From: Sagittula sp048553715
GTDB lineage: Bacteria > Pseudomonadota > Alphaproteobacteria > Rhodobacterales > Rhodobacteraceae
Direction of reading: 5' to 3'
DNA length: 64,000 nucleotides
Assembly (NCBI RefSeq): GCF_048553715.1
Contig: NZ_JBLZNC010000002.1
Span: 186,001-250,000, forward strand
Shown: positions 42,191 through 50,685 of the stretch, piece after piece
How the letters are laid out: each line of letters opens with the position of its first letter
Position numbering within the stretch: the stretch's first letter is position 1
Notes under the pieces: model-generated
What the model was told of the DNA's origin: nothing
Databases searched by the model: none
The model's input: the letters and a program-made list of their open reading frames with translations, nothing else
Position numbers and translations under genes: made by a program

Positions 42191-43510
42191 ATGACCTACC
42201 ATCCCAAATCGGACTTCATGCGCGTCATGATGGAACGCGGCTATCTGGCCGATTGCACCGATTATCAGGCACTCGACGAGAAACTGTCGAACGGGGTGGT
42301 GACCGCCTATATCGGTTATGACGCCACGGCGCAGTCGCTGCACGTGGGCCATCTGCTCAACATCATGATGCTGCGCTGGCTGCAAAAGACCGGCCACAAA
42401 CCGATCACCCTGATGGGCGGCGGCACGACCAAGGTGGGCGATCCGTCCTTCCGGTCCGATGAACGCCCGCTGCTTGGCCCCGAACAGATCGACGCCAACA
42501 TCGACGGGATGAAGCAGGTGTTTGCGAAGTACCTCGCATATGGCGAGGACAAAGCCGCAGCGATCGAAAATCCTCAAAATTATCCGCAATTCCATCACGC
42601 CCAATACCTCTCTGCGGGCAATGAAGCCCTGATGCTGAACAACGCGGAATGGTTGGACGGGCTGAACTATCTGGAATTCCTGCGCGACATCGGGCGGCAT
42701 TTCTCGGTCAACCGGATGCTGTCCTTCGAGTCGGTGAAATCGCGGCTGGATCGCGAACAATCGCTGTCCTTCCTCGAATTCAACTACATGATCCTGCAGG
42801 CCTATGACTTCCTCGAGCTCAACCGCCGCTACGGCTGTGTGTTGCAGATGGGCGGATCGGACCAGTGGGGCAATATCATCAACGGGATCGATCTGACGCG
42901 CCGCGTGCTGGATCATGAGATCTACGGGCTGACCTCGCCGCTGCTGACCACCTCGGACGGTCGCAAGATGGGCAAAAGCCAGGGCGGTGCCATGTGGCTG
43001 AACGCCGACATGCTGTCGCCTTATGAATTCTGGCAGTTCTGGCGCAACACCACAGATGCCGATGTGGGCCGCTTCCTGAAGCTGTACACAGAGCTGCCGG
43101 TCGAGGAATGTGACCGTCTGGCGGCCCTTGGCGGGCGCGAGATCAACGACGCCAAGATCATCCTTGCCAATGAGGTGACCACCCTGTGCCACGGCGCAGA
43201 CGCCGCAGCAGCCGCCGAGGCCACCGCCCGCGAAGTGTTTGAAAAGGGCGGCGTGGGGGACGATCTGCCCACGCTGGAGCTGTCCGCCGACGACATTGGC
43301 GACGGCATTTCCATCGTGCAGCTGATCGTGAAATCCGGTCTGGCCAAATCCGGCAAAGAGGCCAAGCGCCTGATCGCTGAGGACGGCGCCCGCATGGATG
43401 ACGCGCCCTTGGGCGATGCCGGGCTGATGATCGACGCCGCCAAACTGGCCGAGCCGATCAAACTGTCGGCGGGCAAAAAACGTCACGCGCTGGTCAAACT
43501 GGCAAACTGA
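42191..43510 (+). CDS. tyrS: tyrosyl-tRNA synthetase
   Basis: The 439-residue class I synthetase charges tRNA-Tyr. HVGH (the HIGH motif), KMGKS (the KMSKS motif, with G replacing S) and the C-terminal S4-type RNA-binding region (LAKSGKEAKRLIAEDGARMDD) are visible. The ATG at 42191 after GAGAGG gives MTYHPKSDFMRVM; the frame open to 41717 runs through the divergent anmK gene. A UUCG-loop terminator follows the stop. Confidence 0.97.
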   Translation: MTYHPKSDFMRVMMERGYLADCTDYQALDEKLSNGVVTAYIGYDATAQSLHVGHLLNIMMLRWLQKTGHKPITLMGGGTTKVGDPSFRSDERPLLGPEQIDANIDGMKQVFAKYLAYGEDKAAAIENPQNYPQFHHAQYLSAGNEALMLNNAEWLDGLNYLEFLRDIGRHFSVNRMLSFESVKSRLDREQSLSFLEFNYMILQAYDFLELNRRYGCVLQMGGSDQWGNIINGIDLTRRVLDHEIYGLTSPLLTTSDGRKMGKSQGGAMWLNADMLSPYEFWQFWRNTTDADVGRFLKLYTELPVEECDRLAALGGREINDAKIILANEVTTLCHGADAAAAAEATAREVFEKGGVGDDLPTLELSADDIGDGISIVQLIVKSGLAKSGKEAKRLIAEDGARMDDAPLGDAGLMIDAAKLAEPIKLSAGKKRHALVKLAN

Positions 43511-43531
43511 TCCTTCCGCAAAAGCGGTGAC

Positions 43532-43558
43532 AGGGCGGCCTTCGGGTCGCCCTTTTTC
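43532..43558 (+). terminator. intrinsic terminator after tyrS
   Basis: A 9-bp stem (43532-43540 with 43545-43553, one wobble) closed by a TTCG loop is followed by TTTTT. Confidence 0.8.
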
Positions 43559-43561
43559 GTG

Positions 43562-43711
43562 TCAGATCAGCAGTTGCACAACCGCCAGCAGGGCAAAGGG
43601 CAGCGACAGAACCGACGCCAGCAAAAGCGCCGCCGCCGCCGTGGGACGGGGCCGCGCGATGCTGATGCTTCCCCTAGGCTGCGAATGCTTTGGATTTATC
43701 CGGTGTGTCAT
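43562..43711 (-). CDS. putative small single-span membrane protein
   Basis: This 49-residue frame ends in a hydrophobic helix (AAAALLLASVLSLPFALLAVV) after a short basic N-terminus, so it would be a small membrane protein. The start at 43711 is chosen because the longer frame to 43759 overlaps the divergent acyltransferase-like start. No clear ribosome binding site is seen. The only evidence is a plausible composition and position, so it may not be expressed. Confidence 0.4.
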   Translation of the reverse strand: MTHRINPKHSQPRGSISIARPRPTAAAALLLASVLSLPFALLAVVQLLI

Positions 43712-43757
43712 GGGCGCATTAAACGCTTCATAAGTTTTTATCCCGTTAATACCCGCC

Positions 43758-44651
43758 ATGACCGAGCAACTCTTGCTGCCCCTGCCTCAAAGCGCCGAAT
43801 TCGCCCGCACCTTTGCGGCGATGGGCCGTCCGTTGCGGCTGTGCAAACGCGAATGTCGGCGGCGTGTGCGCATGCTGTGGCAGGTGCAGTCACGGCGGTT
43901 TCGCCTGTTCGGGCGGGTGGATCTGGTGTCGCGTGGCCCCGTCGCCGACAATGCCGAGGATCTGATGGAATGGGCCGCGACTTGGCGGCATTGGCATGAC
44001 GGGCGGCCCTTTGTTTTGAACGCGGACGGGATCGCGCCACAGATCCTGCGCGCCAACGGCTTCTGGCCGCTGATGACACCGGCGACGCTGGCGCTGCTCG
44101 ATCTCGACGCCCCCGCGACCATGCGACAAGCGATGCAGCAGAAATGGCGCAACCGCCTGAACCGGGCCGAGGGGGCGGATCTGCGGGTCATCCGCCGCCC
44201 GCTGGCCGCCGACGACTGGCTGCTGACGGCAGAGGCGGAACAGGCCCGCGCAAGGCGCTACCGCGGCATGCCGCCCGCATTTGCCACGGCCTTTGCCGCA
44301 GCCAACCCCGGATTGGCACAAGTGTTCGAGGCGCGGCATCGCGGCACGCCGGTGGCGGCGGCGCTGATGCTGCGTCACGGGCGCATGGCCACTTGGCAAA
44401 TCGGACACAGCACGCCCGAGGGGCGCAAGCTGAATGCCATGAACCTTGTCCTCTGGCACGCGATGGAGGCGCTGCAAGCGGACGGCCATGAACAGATCGA
44501 TCTTGGCATTCTGAACGCACAAGATGCCGCCGGTCTGACACGGTTCAAGCTGGGGACCGGCGCCCGCGCCCATCAGCTGGGCGGCACATGGCTGCATCTG
44601 GGCAGTCTGGCCCCCCTCGCCCGTCTGCTGCCGGACCGGATGTTGCGTTAA
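43758..44651 (+). CDS. GNAT/FemAB-like acyltransferase
   Basis: The 297-residue protein fits the GNAT superfamily fold: PVAAALMLRHGRMATWQIGHSTPEGRKLNAMNLVLWHAMEAL resembles the acyl-CoA-binding region and helix of the BioF2/FemAB-like group. It has no membrane segment. The acceptor is unknown. The gene ends in a TTAA tetramer (44648-44651) shared with the convergent DUF3179 gene stop. Confidence 0.7.
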   Translation: MTEQLLLPLPQSAEFARTFAAMGRPLRLCKRECRRRVRMLWQVQSRRFRLFGRVDLVSRGPVADNAEDLMEWAATWRHWHDGRPFVLNADGIAPQILRANGFWPLMTPATLALLDLDAPATMRQAMQQKWRNRLNRAEGADLRVIRRPLAADDWLLTAEAEQARARRYRGMPPAFATAFAAANPGLAQVFEARHRGTPVAAALMLRHGRMATWQIGHSTPEGRKLNAMNLVLWHAMEALQADGHEQIDLGILNAQDAAGLTRFKLGTGARAHQLGGTWLHLGSLAPLARLLPDRMLR

Positions 44652-45619
44652 TCCAGCATCCAGTCGCCCTCGGGCCAGAAGGCGTGAAAGGCGAAGGCAA
44701 ACATCACATCATGGGGCAGATCGCGCCCCTGCCCGTCGCGCACACGGACCGATCCGACATCGCGGCCTTGCGCGATCCGGTCCGTATCGAGGGCCGAGGC
44801 CTGTCCCGCGCGCCACGTCAGCACCAGACCGCCTTCGCGCAGCTCTTGGGCCTGCGCCAGACGCTCCAACGGCCAAGCCCGATCCCCGACCCGCACCACC
44901 CGCGCCAGCGGTGCGATCCCGTGGGGCGGCGGATCGCCGGAATAGAGAAACGGACGGGGCGCGCTGTCATAGCCCCGATAGGGATTGCGCCCGTAGGCTC
45001 GGTTCCAAGGCGGCTCTGCCATGACCAGACCGTCGGGGTGGCTTCGCGCAAAATCGGCGAACCCCTCCATCCACGATGGCAGCTGTGTCAGGATTTGCCC
45101 CGTCATCTCGCCCACGACGCCTTGGCCTATGGCCTGCTGCCACCAGCTTTGGGTTTCGCGGTCATACATGATCATATCGGAATTGCGCAGCTTGCCCGAC
45201 ACGCCAAACGACAGCACCCGCCCCGCCACCCTGCGGTCAAAGGTCAGCGCGGAATTGCACAGCGGGCAGAAGGTCACCGCCACCGGCACGTTGCCAATGC
45301 GGTCGTTCACGATTTCATGCCATGTGAGGTAGCGGATCGGATAAGCGCGCGGCGTCTGGCCCTCGATGTCTACGGTGATGACCGGCTCAGTCTCGGCGAT
45401 CCCCTGCACCTGATCCACGCGGATGAATTGCGGGGCGTCGATGGCGGGGATGCCGTCCTTCCCCGGCCCGCCCGAGATCACCTCGGCCCAGCTGTCCAGC
45501 GTGGTTTGACTGAAATCCGTGTCCGGCCATTCATGCCGCCAAAAGCCCGGGTCCGCCGCAACCGTGCCGCCCCAGATCAGCCCCAGAAGGCCCGCAATCG
45601 CGATCAGTTTGCGCATCAT
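44648..45619 (-). CDS. DUF3179-containing exported protein
   Basis: The 323-residue protein has an N-terminal signal peptide (MMRKLIAIAGLLGLIWGGTVAA, abridged beyond Ala) and the DUF3179 body with the Cys pair in VTFCPLCNSALTFDR and YLTWHEIVND. The function of the family is unknown. It lies downstream of the alpha/beta hydrolase gene, 87 bp away on the same strand, with no obvious terminator, so cotranscription is possible. Its stop overlaps that of the acyltransferase-like gene. Confidence 0.85.
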   Translation of the reverse strand: MMRKLIAIAGLLGLIWGGTVAADPGFWRHEWPDTDFSQTTLDSWAEVISGGPGKDGIPAIDAPQFIRVDQVQGIAETEPVITVDIEGQTPRAYPIRYLTWHEIVNDRIGNVPVAVTFCPLCNSALTFDRRVAGRVLSFGVSGKLRNSDMIMYDRETQSWWQQAIGQGVVGEMTGQILTQLPSWMEGFADFARSHPDGLVMAEPPWNRAYGRNPYRGYDSAPRPFLYSGDPPPHGIAPLARVVRVGDRAWPLERLAQAQELREGGLVLTWRAGQASALDTDRIAQGRDVGSVRVRDGQGRDLPHDVMFAFAFHAFWPEGDWMLD

Positions 45620-45706
45620 CCCCTCCCGTATTCACACGGGCGCCAGTGTGACTGGTCAACCGCCCATTTAGAAGCCTTGATCCGGCGCGGAACGGGCCTG
45701 CGCGGC

Positions 45707-46564
45707 TCACATCTGCGCCAGAAACCGTGTGATCTGCGCTGCCACCAAAGGCGCGCCGGTGGCCGAGAGATGTACGTGATGATCCCCCGGCACCGTGACA
45801 GAGGTATAGGCCGCCATGGTCTTGGCCGCCCAATCGGCAAGCTCTGCCACAGCAGACCTGTGCGCGGCGATCCCGTCAGACGCCCAGACATTGAGCACCG
45901 GGCAGCGGATGGCGCGCAGCACGTCCATGGCATCCTCGCGCGTCAGCTTGACCGCCGAGGACGCAAACAACCGCCGGTCCCCGCGCAGGACAAATCCATC
46001 ATCGGTCTGGCGCAACGCACGGGGGGCAAGCGCTGTCGCGGTCTCCTCTGACGCGCCCTGCGCATGGCGTCGCGCCGCATATTCTGCCGTATCGGCGAAA
46101 ACCCGTGGCCCGCGCGCCATGTGCTGGCGCGACTGCGTCACGAACTGCCCCAAGGTGTCCGCAAACGACGTGCTGCGCGGCTCTGGCACCAGCGCATCCA
46201 GCGCCACCAATGCACCGACCCGATCTGGCACGGCGGCGGCCAACAGCGCCCCGATAATCGCGCCACGGGAATGGCCTAGAACAACCGGCTTGTCCCACCC
46301 AAGCTGGTCCAGCACAGCGACGAGCTGCGGCAGATCATCCCAGATGTTGTAAGTGGCATGGGGCGCGCGCAGCGATGACAGCCCCTGCCCGCTGAGGTCC
46401 AGCGCAACGATCCGGCATTCGGGCAACAACGGCGCAAGCCGGCCAAAGCTGTCCGCATGGTCCATCCATCCGTGCAAGGCCAGCACCGGCTGCCCGTGCT
46501 GCGGCCCCCAGACACGCGCCGCATAGGTCAGCCCGTCGACGTTGAATTCCTGATCCTCTGGCAT
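45707..46564 (-). CDS. alpha/beta hydrolase
   Basis: The 285-residue enzyme has an oxyanion-hole segment LHGWMDHADSF (about 30-40), a nucleophile elbow LGHSRG (Ser99) and a C-terminal His in PGDHHVHLS, so a Ser-His-acid triad is likely. The ATG at 46564 follows GGAGGGG; the frame to 46639 is a less supported extension. Substrate is unknown. It lies downstream of the cyclophilin pair, separated by a hairpin. Confidence 0.9.
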   Translation of the reverse strand: MPEDQEFNVDGLTYAARVWGPQHGQPVLALHGWMDHADSFGRLAPLLPECRIVALDLSGQGLSSLRAPHATYNIWDDLPQLVAVLDQLGWDKPVVLGHSRGAIIGALLAAAVPDRVGALVALDALVPEPRSTSFADTLGQFVTQSRQHMARGPRVFADTAEYAARRHAQGASEETATALAPRALRQTDDGFVLRGDRRLFASSAVKLTREDAMDVLRAIRCPVLNVWASDGIAAHRSAVAELADWAAKTMAAYTSVTVPGDHHVHLSATGAPLVAAQITRFLAQM

Positions 46565-46592
46565 AGCCCCTCCCCCGCCATAAAACGCGCAT

Positions 46593-46624
46593 GAAAAAGC
46601 CCTCTCCACCACAGGCAGAGAGGG
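46593..46624 (-). terminator. intrinsic terminator of the cyclophilin operon
   Basis: GCCCTCT (46600-46606) pairs with AGAGGGC (46618-46624). On the minus strand the hairpin is followed by TTTTT (plus strand AAAAA at 46594-46598), so it ends the ppi operon. Confidence 0.65.
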
Positions 46625-46649
46625 CCGATGTCTGGTCACGACAGGCAGA

Positions 46650-47210
46650 TCACGGTGTGACGGTGACCTTGGTCATGCGGTCGGGTTCGCCGGACACCGC
46701 ACCCGAGCGCGGATGCCCGCGTTTGATACCGTCGACCACATCCATGCCGTCGGTGACTTTGCCGACGATGGTGTATTGGCCGTTCAGGAACGGACCCGGT
46801 TCAAACATGATGAAGAACTGCGAATTGGCGCTGTCGGGCGATTGCGAGCGGGCCATGCCCACGACACCACGGTCAAACGACAGGTCCGAGAACTCGGCCT
46901 TGATGTTGCCAAGGTCCGATCCGCCGGTGCCAGCCAGACGGATGTTGAACCCGTCATTGATGTCGCCGAATTGCACGTCGCCGGTCTGCGCCATGAAGCC
47001 GTCGATCACGCGGTGGAAGACCACGCCATCATACTGCCCCGAGGACGCAAGCGCGGTGATTTGCGCCACGTGATTGGGGGCCACATCTTCGAACAGGTCG
47101 ATTGTGACGGTGCCCTTGGCCCCGCCTTCGCCTGCCACGTCGATGGACAGGCCCGTGGCCAGCGCGGGGCTGGCCAGCAAACCAAGTGCCAGTGTGAGGT
47201 TACGCAACAT
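46650..47210 (-). CDS. periplasmic peptidyl-prolyl cis-trans isomerase (cyclophilin)
   Basis: The 186-residue cyclophilin has a signal peptide (MLRNLTLALGLLASPALA), so it acts in the periplasm on Pro peptide bonds during folding. Catalytic-site residues in FHRVIDGFMAQTGD and NSQFFIM are intact. It overlaps the upstream cytoplasmic cyclophilin gene by 11 bp, and the two share the same architecture. The pair probably arose by tandem duplication. Confidence 0.95.
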   Translation of the reverse strand: MLRNLTLALGLLASPALATGLSIDVAGEGGAKGTVTIDLFEDVAPNHVAQITALASSGQYDGVVFHRVIDGFMAQTGDVQFGDINDGFNIRLAGTGGSDLGNIKAEFSDLSFDRGVVGMARSQSPDSANSQFFIMFEPGPFLNGQYTIVGKVTDGMDVVDGIKRGHPRSGAVSGEPDRMTKVTVTP

Positions 47211-47709
47211 CTGCCGCTACCTTTACCGAGATCATGCGATCGGGGTTCGCGGGCGGCTCGCCCCGCGTGATCGCGTCCACGTGTTCCATACCTTCGATAA
47301 CCTGACCATACACGGTGTACTGCCCGTTGAGGAAGTCATTGTCCTTGAAGTTGATGAAAAACTGCGAGTTCGCGGAGTTCGGGTTGGCCGAACGTGCCGC
47401 CCCCAGCGATCCGCGCGCATGCGGGATCTTGGAGAACTCTGCCGGAAGGTCGGGCAGATCGGACCCGCCGGTGCCTGCGCGGCGCGGGTTGTAGTCCTTT
47501 TCCATGTTGGCGTGTTCCACGTCGCCGGTTTGCGCCATGAAACCGTCGATGACTCGGTGGAAGGCCACGTTGTCATAGGCACCGGCGCGGGCCAGTTCTT
47601 TCATGCGCTCGACGTGCTTGGGAGCCACGTCGGGCAGCAGTGCGATGGTGACGGTGCCGCCTTTGAGTTCCATCAGGATTGTGTTTTCGGGATCCTTGAT
47701 CTCGGCCAT
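47200..47709 (-). CDS. ppiB: cytoplasmic peptidyl-prolyl cis-trans isomerase (cyclophilin)
   Basis: The 169-residue cyclophilin lacks a signal peptide (MAEIKDPENTILMELKGG start) and has intact FHRVIDGFMAQTGDVEHA and ANSQFFINF motifs. It catalyses cis-trans isomerisation of Xaa-Pro bonds in the cytoplasm. It is the first gene of the operon; a candidate promoter lies 24 nt or so before the start. It is divergent from pgk. Confidence 0.95.
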   Translation of the reverse strand: MAEIKDPENTILMELKGGTVTIALLPDVAPKHVERMKELARAGAYDNVAFHRVIDGFMAQTGDVEHANMEKDYNPRRAGTGGSDLPDLPAEFSKIPHARGSLGAARSANPNSANSQFFINFKDNDFLNGQYTVYGQVIEGMEHVDAITRGEPPANPDRMISVKVAADVA

Positions 47710-47739
47710 GGGGTCCAGTCCTTTTCTACTTTGGTCAGA

Positions 47740-47768
47740 TATCTAACCCGCCACACCGGCAATGCCAA
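47740..47768 (-). promoter_or_regulatory. candidate promoter of the cyclophilin operon
   Basis: On the minus strand TTGGCA (47763-47768) and TAGATA (47740-47745) are separated by exactly 17 bp, 31 bp upstream of the ppiB start. The -10 match is modest. Confidence 0.4.
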
Positions 47769-47834
47769 GCAGCCGTTGACCTTCGCGTGCAGAGCAGGCA
47801 ACACATGGGCCAGCTGTGAAACGGGAGTGAACGC

Positions 47835-49028
47835 ATGGCCTGGAAGACGCTCGACGACATGGATCTCGACGGGAAGCGGGTTCTGACCCGTGTCGACATC
47901 AACGTACCTGTCGAAGACGGCAAGGTAACCGATGCCACGCGCATCGAACGGATCGCGGCCACCGTGCAGGATATCCTGTCGCGCGGCGGCAAGCCGGTCC
48001 TGCTGGCGCATTTCGGCCGCCCCAAAGGCACGCGCCGCGAGGATATGAGCCTGAAGATGCTGGTCCCCACCCTGCGCGATGTGATGGGTGCAGAGGTGAT
48101 CTTTGCCGAGGATTGCATCGGTGATGCCGCAAAGGCGGTGATCGACGGGCTTGGCGAGAACCAGATCGCCCTGCTGGAAAACACCCGCTTTCACGCGGGC
48201 GAGGAAAAGAACGACCCCGAACTGGCGCAGCAGATGGCAGCGCTTGGGGATGTCTACTGTAACGATGCCTTCTCGGCGGCGCACCGTGCGCATGCCTCGA
48301 CCGAAGGCTTGGCGCGTCTGTTGCCGGCCTGCGCCGGTCGTCTGATGCAGGGCGAATTGCAGGCGCTTGAAAGCGCCCTCGGCTCGCCCGAGCGGCCGGT
48401 TCTGGCGGTCGTAGGCGGCGCCAAAGTGTCGACCAAGCTCGATCTTTTGGGCAACCTTGTGGAAAAGGTCGACATGCTGGTGATCGGTGGTGGCATGGCC
48501 AACACCTTCCTTGCAGCGCAGGGCATCGACGTGGGCAAATCGCTGTGCGAGCACGACATGGCCGACACCGCCCGCGCCATCGCCGAGAAGGCCGTGCAGA
48601 CCGGATGCGCGCTGTTGCTGCCGCGCGATGTGGTTGTCGCGCGCGAGTTCAAGGCGGGCGCCGCAAACGAGGTGGTGATGGTCGAGGACTGCCCCGCCGA
48701 CGCGATGATCCTTGATGCAGGCCCCGACAGCGTCGCGCATGTCGCCCAAGCCATCGACAGCGCGAAAACGCTGATCTGGAACGGCCCGCTGGGCGCCTTC
48801 GAGATCGAGCCATTCGATGCCGCAACCAACGCCGCCGCCAAACATGCCGCAACACGGTCGAGCCACGGCCAGCTTGTGTCTGTGGCGGGCGGTGGGGATA
48901 CCGTTGCCGCGTTGAAAAAGGCCGGCGCTGCGGATGATTTCTCATATATTTCAACGGCGGGTGGTGCGTTCCTCGAATGGATGGAAGGCAAGACCCTACC
49001 CGGTGTCGCGGCGCTGCATCAGGATTGA
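47835..49028 (+). CDS. pgk: phosphoglycerate kinase
   Basis: The 397-residue glycolytic enzyme transfers phosphate between 1,3-bisphosphoglycerate and ADP. The N-terminal RVDINVPVEDGKVTD, the substrate loop HFGRPKG and the nucleotide site GGGDTVAAL are all intact. GGGAG lies 8 bases before the ATG. It is divergent from the cyclophilin operon and followed by a hairpin terminator. Confidence 0.98.
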   Translation: MAWKTLDDMDLDGKRVLTRVDINVPVEDGKVTDATRIERIAATVQDILSRGGKPVLLAHFGRPKGTRREDMSLKMLVPTLRDVMGAEVIFAEDCIGDAAKAVIDGLGENQIALLENTRFHAGEEKNDPELAQQMAALGDVYCNDAFSAAHRAHASTEGLARLLPACAGRLMQGELQALESALGSPERPVLAVVGGAKVSTKLDLLGNLVEKVDMLVIGGGMANTFLAAQGIDVGKSLCEHDMADTARAIAEKAVQTGCALLLPRDVVVAREFKAGAANEVVMVEDCPADAMILDAGPDSVAHVAQAIDSAKTLIWNGPLGAFEIEPFDAATNAAAKHAATRSSHGQLVSVAGGGDTVAALKKAGAADDFSYISTAGGAFLEWMEGKTLPGVAALHQD

Positions 49029-49055
49029 TCCAGCCAGACCGCGAAGACATGACCG

Positions 49056-49085
49056 GCTCGCAGCGATCCGCTGCGGGCTGTTTTT
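49056..49085 (+). terminator. intrinsic terminator after pgk
   Basis: A 10-bp stem with one wobble (49056-49065 with 49069-49078) is followed by TGTTTTT. The T tract reaches the end of the convergent lipoprotein gene. Confidence 0.7.
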
Positions 49086-50091
49086 ATGGGCTGCGGCGGA
49101 TGTCCATATCCCGCAGCAGCGAAATCGCGCCGGGTGCTGTAAAGGCGGTGGAATGCCCTGCGCCCTGCCGCGTGCTCATCTCGCTGAGGTCGATGACCTC
49201 TACCGGCAGGTCGCCCAACCGTTCGGGGTCGTCAATCGACCCCAGCCGCGTGGGCTTGCCCACCAGAAAGGCCGACAGGTCCAGAATGCGGTCACGGCGC
49301 GACACCAGCAGGGCGAAGGGCTGCGGGAAGGGGTGAATGCGCTTGGCCTGCTGGACGAACACGTCCTCGTCAATGTCGGGGCTGATCAGGGCGACGCCGT
49401 CGAGATGCGTCAGCACGTCGTTGTTGCCCGAGATCGACAGTTGGCGCAGGGTCTCCATCACCAACTGGCTGCCCATGGAATGCGCCACCAGCGAAATATC
49501 CAGATCCTCGGTGGCCAAGGCGGAGAGCAACTGCTCCAGCGCATCGCGCGAGAACATCACGCTGTCGCGGTCATAAACGTAGCCGCGCGGATTGCCCGCC
49601 GACGGCCATGAAAAGGCCACCACGGGTTCGCGCGCCTCGTAGTCCACGGCGATCTGCCCAAGCCGGTAGATCGCCTCGGCGTTGTTGACGTTATAGCCGT
49701 GCACAAACACCACGACCGTCCCGTGTGGCCCTGCGGCCTGCGCCACCGCCTGCCGGAATTCGAATTGGCTGTAGCCGATGTTTGCACTGGCGATGAAATG
49801 CCGGCGCGGGTCCGGTGTCTGGCCGCCCGGCCATTCGATCCGGCCTGTGCGATGGGCTGGCGGGACCGACAGATCCACCCGACCAAAGCGCAGGGTCGGA
49901 TCACGCACATCGCCAAAGCTTTGCTGGAAGAACAGATCCTGATCCACATCGCGCGGCAAACGGTTCGAGGCGACAAAGATCGGCTGGACCTGCAGCTCCT
50001 GCCCTGCCAGTTCCGGCATCACCGTCATAGACCCGCGCGGGGCGCAGGCGGCGAGCACCAGACAGACCAAGACCATGAAGGTTCTGTGCAT
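49084..50091 (-). CDS. DUF900-type alpha/beta hydrolase lipoprotein
   Basis: The 335-residue protein has a lipobox LAAC with lipidated Cys16, so it is membrane anchored. The hydrolase domain shows VFVHGYNVNNAEAI and nucleophile elbow VAHSMGSQ. This is the DUF900/alpha-beta hydrolase type with an esterase-like fold; substrate unknown. It converges on pgk, whose terminator overlaps its last codon. Confidence 0.88.
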   Translation of the reverse strand: MHRTFMVLVCLVLAACAPRGSMTVMPELAGQELQVQPIFVASNRLPRDVDQDLFFQQSFGDVRDPTLRFGRVDLSVPPAHRTGRIEWPGGQTPDPRRHFIASANIGYSQFEFRQAVAQAAGPHGTVVVFVHGYNVNNAEAIYRLGQIAVDYEAREPVVAFSWPSAGNPRGYVYDRDSVMFSRDALEQLLSALATEDLDISLVAHSMGSQLVMETLRQLSISGNNDVLTHLDGVALISPDIDEDVFVQQAKRIHPFPQPFALLVSRRDRILDLSAFLVGKPTRLGSIDDPERLGDLPVEVIDLSEMSTRQGAGHSTAFTAPGAISLLRDMDIRRSP

Positions 50092-50275
50092 TTAGGTGCC
50101 CCCGTTGCGCCGCGCCGCGTGCTTTACGTCAGTTTTGTCTTGGGCATGGCAGGAATGCAACGCTTCGGCAACGATTCGCCATGCTGGAACGGGGCGGCTT
50201 TTCCTGATTCGCGGGACGTGACAGATTGGGAGCAATCGCATCCGCAGACGATGCAACGCAGGCAGTAAAACATTG

Positions 50276-50578
50276 ATGACATCCCGTCGCTCCCGTCCGT
50301 CCTTGGGCGTTCCGATCTTCTTTGCGGTCACGCTCAGCCTATCGGCCTATTTCACCTTTGCCGCTGTGCAGGGGGATTTCGGCCTGTTCCGCCGTGCCGA
50401 GATCGCAGTCGAATCGCGCAAGCTCGAAGACGAGTTGGCCGACCTGCAGGCAGAGGTCACGCGCATGGAAAACCTGACCATGCGGCTGTCGGATGATTTC
50501 CTTGATCTCGATCTGCTCGACCAGCAGGCCCGCGATGTGCTGGGGCTGGTGCGCGGTGATGAAATCGTCGTCAACTGA
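50276..50578 (+). CDS. ftsB: septum formation initiator family protein (FtsB-like)
   Basis: The 100-residue protein has one membrane span (about 13-32), then a coiled coil (RKLEDELADLQAEVTRMENLTMRL region) and a tail ending ARDVLGLVRGDEIVV. This matches FtsB/DivIC, a component of the FtsQLB division complex. The ATG at 50276 is immediately preceded by an in-frame TTG. It lies just upstream of pdhA, a common position in alphaproteobacteria. Confidence 0.88.
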   Translation: MTSRRSRPSLGVPIFFAVTLSLSAYFTFAAVQGDFGLFRRAEIAVESRKLEDELADLQAEVTRMENLTMRLSDDFLDLDLLDQQARDVLGLVRGDEIVVN

Positions 50579-50685
50579 CCCCCGATCCGTCACGAAATAA
50601 TCTTGCGCGGTCTGGACGGGCCGCGCGTGGGGCATTAGCCTCTGGCCGGATCGTTTACCCTTAAACCATACCGGAGGAAGCCGCG

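Noticed and set aside
47776..47781. TTGACC as the -35 of a pgk promoter
   Set aside because: The spacing of 17 bp leads to CAACAC, a poor -10, so it was not listed.
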